Below are positions 57,309-64,000 of a DNA stretch of 64,000 bases, one piece after another (position 1 is the first letter of the stretch; the number at the start of each line of letters is the position of its first letter). The notes under the pieces were generated by a model, which was not told the DNA's origin, searched no databases, and saw nothing but the letters and a program-made list of their open reading frames with translations. The position numbers were made by a program, and so were the translations under genes. The stretch is taken from NCBI RefSeq assembly GCF_027580225.2, contig NC_073356.2, forward strand, positions 8,649,001 to 8,713,000, read 5' to 3'. The DNA comes from Misgurnus anguillicaudatus (lineage: Eukaryota > Chordata > Actinopteri > Cypriniformes > Cobitidae).

Positions 57309-57767
57309 ACACCCATGGCGTCAATATTTGACGACACTTGACCATGCGTCAATATGTTGACGCGGAGGGTATACCTTTCGCGTCATTTTTTGACGAACTG
57401 GGGACTTCAATAATATTACGTCCGTTGCATTCTCTTTTCCTATTTTCTTACCATTTTCGCGTCGGTTTAGGGTTAGATTTACATAATGACATCCCTACCC
57501 AAACCTAACTCTAACCCCAACGCCAGGTGACAACTGTTTAATTTCGCGTACCTAACTCCAACCCCAACGCCATGTGACAACTGTTTAATTTCGCGTAATC
57601 TAACCCTAAACCGACGCGAAAATGGTTTGAAAATAGGAAAAGAGAATGCAACGGACGTAATAGTATTGAAGTCCCCAGTTCGTCAAAAAATGACGCGAAA
57701 GGTATACCCTCCGCGTCAACATATTGACGCATGGTCAAGTGTCGTCAAATATTGACGCCATGGGTGT
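57309..57767. mobile_element. Near-perfect palindromic MITE
   Basis: Tips acacccatggcgtcaata and tattgacgccatgggtgt. The arms, about 170-180 bases each, are almost identical complements, including gacgcggagggtatacc. The centre has two copies of aactccaaccccaacgcc-type sequence followed by ttaatttcgcgta. No ORF of note. Confidence 0.88.
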
Positions 57768-57783
57768 GAGACTGTGTTATCAT

Positions 57784-58057
57784 ACACTCTAATTAAGGAT
57801 GTGTTAATTTTAACACATTGTTTTGTGTTAAACTATTTAACACATTATGTGTTATTTTAACACATTGTGTATCATTTCGTGTAGATTGTAAGCTCAAATA
57901 AATGAAATGGACAACACAAGATGTGTTAAAACAACACAAAGTGTGTTATTCCAAAAATAACACAGAGATGTGTTAAGTTAAGGACAACATACTAGATGTG
58001 TTGTCCTTAACTAGACCCAAGATGTGTTCATTTAACACATTCATTTTAAGAGTGTAG
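57784..58057. mobile_element. MITE built of 'aacaca' motifs
   Basis: The left tip tacactctaattaagg faces tttaagagtgtagta. The interior repeats gtgttaa and aacacat in both orientations. Likely TA-flanked. Confidence 0.65.
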
Positions 58058-58302
58058 TATATATGTTATTATAAATATTAAATCAATTTCATTCAATCAT
58101 ATAGTAAATTCAATTTTTGTATGTAACATTTTGGATGGTTTTAATGAATTTAATTTTAGTTTGCATATTATTGCATACTATTTAAAGATACCACAACATA
58201 TGGAAAAAGTCACCTTAAAAATACTTTAAGTACTAATTCACTTTACACAAATGACATGGCTCATTGGACTGCTGTCAGTGTACTCGCAAAACATGACATC
58301 AT

Positions 58303-58311
<9 letters not shown>

Positions 58312-58357
<46 letters not shown>

Positions 58358-58380
58358 TAAGTCATACATGGTGAACTGGT

Positions 58381-58438
<58 letters not shown>
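58312..58438. repeat. Inverted GA and TC microsatellites
   Basis: About 20 GA units (58312-58351) and about 28 TC units (58383-58438) separated by roughly 30 bases, so the two tracts are complementary. Confidence 0.95.
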
Positions 58439-58440
<2 letters not shown>

Positions 58441-58441
<1 letters not shown>

Positions 58442-59561
58442 GAACTTTCCGAGCATGGTCAGTCAATACCTCACAGAGTATGTTTAAACACAGTGGTTAG
58501 ACTGTAAAAAAACCCCGTTGACAGTGATTTGTCCCCCTTAGGACAGAAGTCATGTTGGTATTTGGTGGTGGAACAAAAATGATGAAAGTCGAACATGCAT
58601 CTAAAGAGGTGATCCATCAAGAAGACGAAGAAATCACTCCTGGCATTTTTTACGGGTAAACAAACAGAAGGAAATGTTGCCAGTCTCAACATGAGCTGAA
58701 TGACGGATGATTCGTGTCAGTCAGAGATCAACTCATTTGATTTACTGGAAGATCTCAATGTTAAAACAGTTCCAGCTTTTGATTTCTAGTGGAAATCTGG
58801 CTCGGGTTTGGGAATATGTTTTCCGCCTTTTTGTTGCTTGGAGAAGAGCAAGACTCATTTTTGGCATTGAGAACAAGATCGTTTACATCATTAACAAAAT
58901 GTAATAGTGTTTGTGAACCAAGTTTGTATGTTTGTACTGAAGGAACAGATGCTTGAAATCAAGTGACATAAGCTTCATTCAGACTGTCCAACTTCTAAAT
59001 AATTTGTCACATTTTATGATGCTTGTATTTGAATTTCACATAGCATCGCCCTATTGTTTGTGTCATGTTTGGTATGCATTTCGCAATTTTAAATATTAGA
59101 CCACCTTGTGGCTGGATGCTTAAGCTCGTGCTTTACTGTAAATTTTAGTGCGTTTGAAACTCTCGGTTTTAATGTTTAATACTAAAAAATAATGTTTGTT
59201 TCAATTAGATTTCCTACGTTAAAAATAAACAGGACAGGTAATAAATTAGATCTTAAGTCATGTGAAAGTGAACCATATGGCCAAAAAAGTTAACAAATGA
59301 AAGTTGGATAATCTTTAAAAATTTTCTTCAATCGGTAACACTTAAAAATGTAAGTCTTTCAATTAAAAATGTCATTTTAGTTTCACTTTTGGTGAAAATT
59401 GTAAGTTAAATAAACTTATTTTTTGTAAGTGTTACCAATTTAAGTATTTTTAACAGTTATTCAACTGTTCACTTTTTACAGTGTACTCTTGGACTTTAAA
59501 TATGCTTCAGTTATCTGTAAACACTGGTGTCCACCCCCCTCCATAATAAAAAGGGGCCAAT
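58441..59561. other. Non-coding stretch with decayed MITE
   Basis: Bases 59316-59486 resemble the cactgtaaaaa family (ends cactttttacagtgta). No gene. Confidence 0.4.
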
Positions 59562-60027
59562 TGTAAGGTTTTTGAGAGACAAACCCAAGCGCAGACGTAT
59601 ATGAACAATAAACACTTTATTAAATATAAAACAAGAAAACAAAACCCACAATGGGGCAAATAACAAACAATAAACTGAACAAAAGACAGGATTTACACAG
59701 GACTATACTAACTAAACTACAAAAAACAATAACAAGCAACTGGACTTAGGCTTAACTAAACAGACTTCAAATACTCACACTGACAGGACAAAACGGACCA
59801 GTACAAAACACCAAACACAAAAACCTTAAATAGGGAAAACCTAATGACACACACCTGAAAAGAATCATGAGTAAGGGATCGGGGAAAAAGTGACGAGACC
59901 TGGGAAATGCGTGGTCAGAATAAACCAATACTAAAACCACGCATCTCCCACATATAACATTGTACTGTCAGAACCCTGCCACGCTGAACTATATCTAAAT
60001 ACAAAGGTATCTGGCAGGATCCTGACA
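59562..60027 (-). repeat. Solo LTR with exact 5-bp duplication
   Basis: On the minus strand it starts TGTCAGGATCCTGCCAG and ends CAAAAACCTTACA. CCAAT occurs at 59557-59561 and 60028-60032. A poly(A) signal AATAAA lies at 59616-59621 on the minus strand. No internal coding or second LTR is in the window, so this is what remains after LTR-LTR recombination. A 5-bp duplication is usual for gypsy-type elements. Confidence 0.88.
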
Positions 60028-60091
60028 CCAATCACATCAAACCCGTTTATGGAAGTTGCAGGCCTTTTTGAATGATTTTCTATGAGCAGTG

Positions 60092-60668
60092 AGCGTTATA
60101 GTGCATTCACACCAACCGCGATAGAGGCTATTCACGCGTAGTTGTACGCTTGTACATTTGAGTTTACTCGCTTTAATCGCACGTGAAACCCGCACGTGAA
60201 ATTCTAGTCATTCGAGACATGTAACATGTAAATCACTCGCGCTTGCCGCCTCTACCACTTTTTTGCCTCCTGCCGCAGAACGAGTTTATGAAGGAACTTC
60301 GAGAGCGGAAAAGTGCCCAACATCATTTGCGTCTTTCCATTGTCCAGTAGAATGAGGGGGGAGGCGGGCCTTCCATTGTGGTGACGGAAGTTTACAGTTG
60401 TTTGAAACTGCAGTCACTCACTTTCTCTTGTGTGTTTGTGCACCTCTCTCCCTCAAACAAGGTCAAGCAAGTGTCTTCTTTTTAAAGTTTCTGCTAATAT
60501 GACAGTTAACAGCAATAGCAGTTAATAGCACTCACACTTCAATATTTGACTGACAGGACAGCTGCATCGGTGGTTGCCTAGCAACATAAAAAGCCGCGCC
60601 GCACTGCGACCAAAAAAAGCCTTGCTATTCCAGGTGTTTAAAACGCATTTGGTGTGATTGGCCCCTAA
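60092..60668. mobile_element. MITE with 'gcattcacaccaa' TIR
   Basis: The left tip gttatagtgcattcacacc faces ggtgtgattggcccctaac. The interior is GC-richer and non-coding. Confidence 0.6.
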
Positions 60669-60689
60669 CTCATTACTCATAACTTGAGT

Positions 60690-61340
60690 TATCTGGTCAA
60701 TTACTGTAATGAAAATGCTTCTCTGCCAATGACAAGATTTCCACTCTTACCCAACACTGAAGCATCCACTGTTTCAAAAACAGTAAAAACTCTGTGTATG
60801 TTTTGACCATCGCTCTGAATCTCATCTCTGATAAAAGTCCTTTACAAAAATTATCTCTAATAAACCTATTTGAGAGGTAATAAAAATACCAAATGAGGAC
60901 GAAACAGTAGAGAGTCTGTTCTTTCATTTGATATGTTGTACATTTTAAAGAAGAACGTTTTCTGGAAGGGATTAAAATTTTGTGAAAATCATAAAAAATG
61001 AGCTGCCGGGAAATAGTTAAAGTAATTTTTAGTTGATCCAACTTTTCACTTTTTACAGTGTGCCTTAAATTTTAAAGGAGTCAAATTTAATTTTCAGGTA
61101 ATTTATCTTATTTTTTATCTTGAGTGGCGGCTGCAAATTATAAAATAAGATTGAATTAGCTTAACTTTTTTAAACTTTAGTTAAATTTTTTTTTACCTAT
61201 TTTACACCTACTCCTCACTTAATAAATAATAGTTAGTTGAAATTACTTCATTACTTCAATCAAAGTTGACTAAAAAAATAAGGCAACCAGGATTTTTTTT
61301 ACAGTGAATGTACTACAGTAAAATCCTGAGACCACTGAAC
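60690..61340. repeat. Fragments of two MITE families
   Basis: Bases 60690-61020 match parts of 39612-40396 in the same order. Bases 61025-61310 are a cactgtaaaaa-type element (ttgatccaacttttcac and tttttttacagtga). Confidence 0.55.
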
Positions 61341-61344
61341 ATAT

Positions 61345-61555
61345 AGGGATTATCTTAAACCAGGACTAGGCTTTAAGTTAATCAGGATATATAACTAGTT
61401 TGAACAAACATGCCTTATTTAAACATTACTTGTGTGCATTTTAGAGCAAAACAAAGGGCACGGATGAATTTTAAGATATTTCAGTGCAAGTTGTTTTTAG
61501 TTTGGACAGCTCTTACATTTATTTTAGTCTAGTCTAATCTGGGAAACCGCCACAC
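61345..61555. mobile_element. MITE 'aaaccaggactagg'
   Basis: Left cttaaaccaggactaggc, right tttagtctagtctaatctgg, imperfect inverted arms. Confidence 0.55.
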
Positions 61556-61559
61556 AAAC

Positions 61560-62061
61560 TTAAAGGGGCCATGGCACAAGACATTTTTAAGATGTCAAAT
61601 AAATCTTTGGTGTCCCCAGAGCACATATGTGAAGTTTTAGCTCAAAATACCATATACATAATTTATTATAACATGTTAAAATTGCCACTTTGTAGGTGTG
61701 AGCAAAGAAACGTGTCCTTTAAAATGCAAATGAGCTGATAACATGCAAACACTGATCACAATGATGGTGGTTTGTTGCAATTAAAACTCAACTGTGCTTT
61801 TCTCTGGACTAAATGGCAGTGCTGTGATTGGATAATGCAGAATAAGGGGTGGTATTATTATAATGAGAGCTCCTTATGACATCATAAGGAGAGCCAAATT
61901 TCAATGACCTATTTTTTCATGTGCTTGTAGAGAATGGTTTACCAAAACTAAGTTTCTGGGTTGATCTTTTTCACATTTTCAAGGTTGATAGAAGCACTGG
62001 GGACCCAATCATAGCACTTAAACATGGAAAAAGTCAGATTTTCATGCCATGGCCCTTTTAA
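61560..62061. mobile_element. TTAA MITE 'aggggccatggca'
   Basis: TTAA lies at 61560-61563 and 62058-62061. Tips aggggccatggca and tgccatggccctt. An inverted internal piece of this family lies at 29590-29795. Confidence 0.8.
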
Positions 62062-62758
62062 ATGACAGCCGATCTGCACAATTTCTAGGCCAAATAGCTG
62101 AAACTATTTCATTGGACAAATTATACATTTGTGATATTGAAGACGTTATATTTACAATTTCATTTATTTCTTCACCTAATTTCTTATGCTAATAAAGAAT
62201 TTCAAAGCAATTTAATTTATAAAAGCAAAACAAGCAGATTTCTTACACTTTTAAAGCTCACTATAAGTCATTGTAAACTGCCCCATAGATTTACATTATC
62301 ATCATATAAACTTCAAATGGGCTTGTTTGTGCTAAATCAAAATAGTTTTTAGTAAATTTTTATTTTTTAAGGTGTGCAAGAGGGGTTAAGAAGGCGGCCG
62401 GGGTCTCAAGCTTTAAGCAGCTGCACTCATGACTGAAATGAAAACAGGATTGAACGGGCCTGTCAGCTTTCTGATGTATGACTTGTAATGGGATGTTTCC
62501 AAACCTCCTTTCTCCATATGGCTGCCGACACAATTAGAAACACCCACCGCCTACAGAGCCAGGGAATCTCAGAGCACTACATCTGGTACACAGACACTCG
62601 TACACACACATACACATAGACACACGTGCCAAACAAACAGTGATTTGTCTCTTATGATGTCGAGCTGCTTGTTTAATGCAAGTCTTTCACCTGTGGTCAA
62701 CCCGTCCTGCGCTCTCTCAGAAGAGGGAAATAGCACAAACAACATCTAAGATATACAA
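62062..62758. other. Non-coding; single-copy-looking block
   Basis: Bases 62370-62720 show mixed composition and no window repeat family. No exon recognised. Confidence 0.35.
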
Positions 62759-62862
62759 CGCTCCTGTAGCTCAGCTGGTAGAGCAGGCACAGAAATGGGG
62801 AAAACAATGATAAAATGTATAGATTTTGTATAAAAGCATTCGCCAGATGCATAAATGTAGGT
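62759..62862 (+). repeat. tRNA-derived SINE with deleted middle
   Basis: The A-box head tgtagctcagctggtagagc is followed soon by the SINE tail aaaagcattcgccagatgca. The B-box is missing, so it is not a tRNA gene. Confidence 0.75.
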
Positions 62863-63548
62863 CATAATTGACCCCCCCTTAGGCCTTAACCTGCCATCTT
62901 ACCATTTGCAGCGAATCTGTCGCTCCAGCGGCCATGTTTTGAAAAGTCATTCTCACATTCACTATTCAGGGTTTGGCCGAATCAGGTTATTATACATCCG
63001 TTCGTCTGATTCGCCTGTCACCCCTTAAAAATTTCATGAAACCTCAGAGTGTATGTTTCTTTTTGCTACGTCCTGTATTGTGACTCAGTAGTGCTACCTT
63101 AAATAAACGTCAAGTCGAATCTATCAAAAGCGTAACTGTTAAAAACACGCCCTGACTTCCAAAAACCTCAAGGTTCTCCTGAGGTGTGCTCACAGGAAGC
63201 CACCGGAGGACACATCTCACGAGCATGTCCAGGCCGACGTGTAAGGTCATAATGTTTGGCGGCGCATCTGGTTATGAAAACCAGACTTTTAAGCACTGAC
63301 AGTGAGATTTTCTCACACTGGGGAGCCACAACAGGAAAAACATCCATTCAGTGTCTGACCTCTCATGAAGAGTTGGATGTCTCAGTACTGAGGCACTCAT
63401 CTGTCCATGACCACATCCTCCATGGCCCTCACATTGAGACCCTGGAGCCTTTGGTAAATAAAAAAGAGAAAATCGCTCAGAGCTGATGAGTTAGTTAGGT
63501 TGATATTCAAACTATAGGAGTGGGTTATTGTTGAAGGTAGCGAGAAAA
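62863..63548. other. Non-coding stretch
   Basis: No gene recognised. The 76-codon frame at 63256-63486 has no known domain. Confidence 0.35.
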
Positions 63549-63913
63549 TTAAAGGTGCAGTGTGGGATCTCTTGACAGAAATGCAAAATAATATACAAAA
63601 CTATATGATCAGGGGTGTATAAAGACCTTTTTATAATGAACCGTTATGTTTTTATAACCTAAGAATGAGACGTTTTTATCTACATACACAGAGGGTCCCC
63701 TTACATGGAAGTCACCATTTTGTGCCGCCATGTTTCTACAGAAACCCTTAATGGACAAACTTTTTTACTAAGTTGTCTCGTTCGATGACATTTTTTTTGT
63801 GGTGGCTACTCTGTGTGTTTCAAAAGCGAGGAAAGAGCAGTGGACTAAGCCATTGGTTGCAATTCGCAATCTCACCACTAGATGGCGCTAAAATTTACAC
63901 ACTGCACCTTTAA
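63549..63913. mobile_element. TTAA MITE 'aggtgcagtgtg'
   Basis: TTAA lies at both ends (63549-63552 and 63910-63913). Tips aggtgcagtgtgg and cacactgcacctt. The interior contains ctagatggcgct. Non-coding. Confidence 0.8.
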
Positions 63914-63965
63914 GTTAAAGTGAACTTACAGTACTGTATGTGTGCAGAACAGAATAACCTCCAAA

Positions 63966-64000
63966 AGTGTTTCTATAGCTCAATTGGTAGAGCCCATCGT
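63966..64000 (+). repeat. tRNA-SINE head, cut by the window end
   Basis: tatagctcaattggtagagc matches the A-box head of the SINEs above. The remainder is outside the window, so a true tRNA gene cannot be excluded. Confidence 0.5.

Noticed and set aside
26459..60027. The two LTR-like units as the two ends of one retrovirus-like element
   Set aside because: They are in opposite orientation, over 33 kb apart, with no coding between them that belongs to an LTR element.
62759..62862. tRNA gene
   Set aside because: Only the A-box half is present, followed by a SINE tail; no B-box or cloverleaf.

Overview
The window looks like cyprinid-type fish nuclear DNA (zebrafish, carp or barb relatives). It is AT-rich, has no recognisable host exon, and is packed with repeats typical of that lineage: DIRS tyrosine-recombinase retrotransposons, a Tc1-like transposon with IR/DR ends, hAT elements with exact 8-bp target duplications, TTAA-flanked and palindromic MITEs, tRNA-derived SINEs, a solo LTR and many microsatellites. 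I read it as intergenic or intronic sequence in which nearly all convincing protein coding belongs to transposable elements. Species assignment is inference from repeat families only.

Layout. 1-14,300: nested foldback elements (a hAT-like insert inside a palindromic element at 1.0-2.3 kb), two copies of a ~0.9 kb TTAA-flanked palindrome (4,428-5,340 and 11,581-12,478), a 0.7 kb element with an 11-bp duplication (7,607-8,303) inside a decayed retroelement-like tract, and a snapback MITE near 9.7 kb. 14,301-20,476: a structurally complete DIRS element on the + strand, with inverted terminal repeats, gag-like ORF, reverse transcriptase/RNase H/methyltransferase-like ORF, tyrosine recombinase ORF and internal complementary region. 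20,825-22,278: three-level nested MITEs. 22,700-30,200: dispersed MITEs, a TG...CA LTR-like unit, a SINE and a mosaic element. 30,289-36,637: a 6.3 kb hAT-type element with an exact 8-bp duplication. It contains a 0.83 kb palindrome carrying mirrored THAP-domain starts and a second, 4.0 kb hAT-type element, which itself holds a PIF/Harbinger-like element. 36.8-41.0 kb: more palindromes. 41,213-42,840: Tc1-like element with a frameshifted transposase. 44-49.7 kb: SINE, CAGCTGGT-type MITEs, a tandem duplication, and a 1.05 kb hAT-type element. 50,810-57,005: a second complete-length DIRS element on the - strand, from a clearly different subfamily, with a broken gag. 57.3-64 kb: palindromic MITEs, an inverted GA/TC microsatellite pair, a solo LTR with CCAAT duplications, TTAA MITEs and tRNA-SINE pieces.

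How the parts work together. In each DIRS element the gag-like protein probably binds the transcript, the second ORF copies it, and the recombinase integrates a circular cDNA. The internal complementary region joins the complements of the two element tips, as expected for a template that completes the ends. Most other elements are non-autonomous and would depend on transposases encoded elsewhere. The most informative signals are the exact target duplications, which reveal nested insertions. The most unusual are the THAP palindrome, the long dual-open frames shared by the two DIRS copies, and a MITE family with non-TA 2-bp duplications supported by empty sites inside this window.
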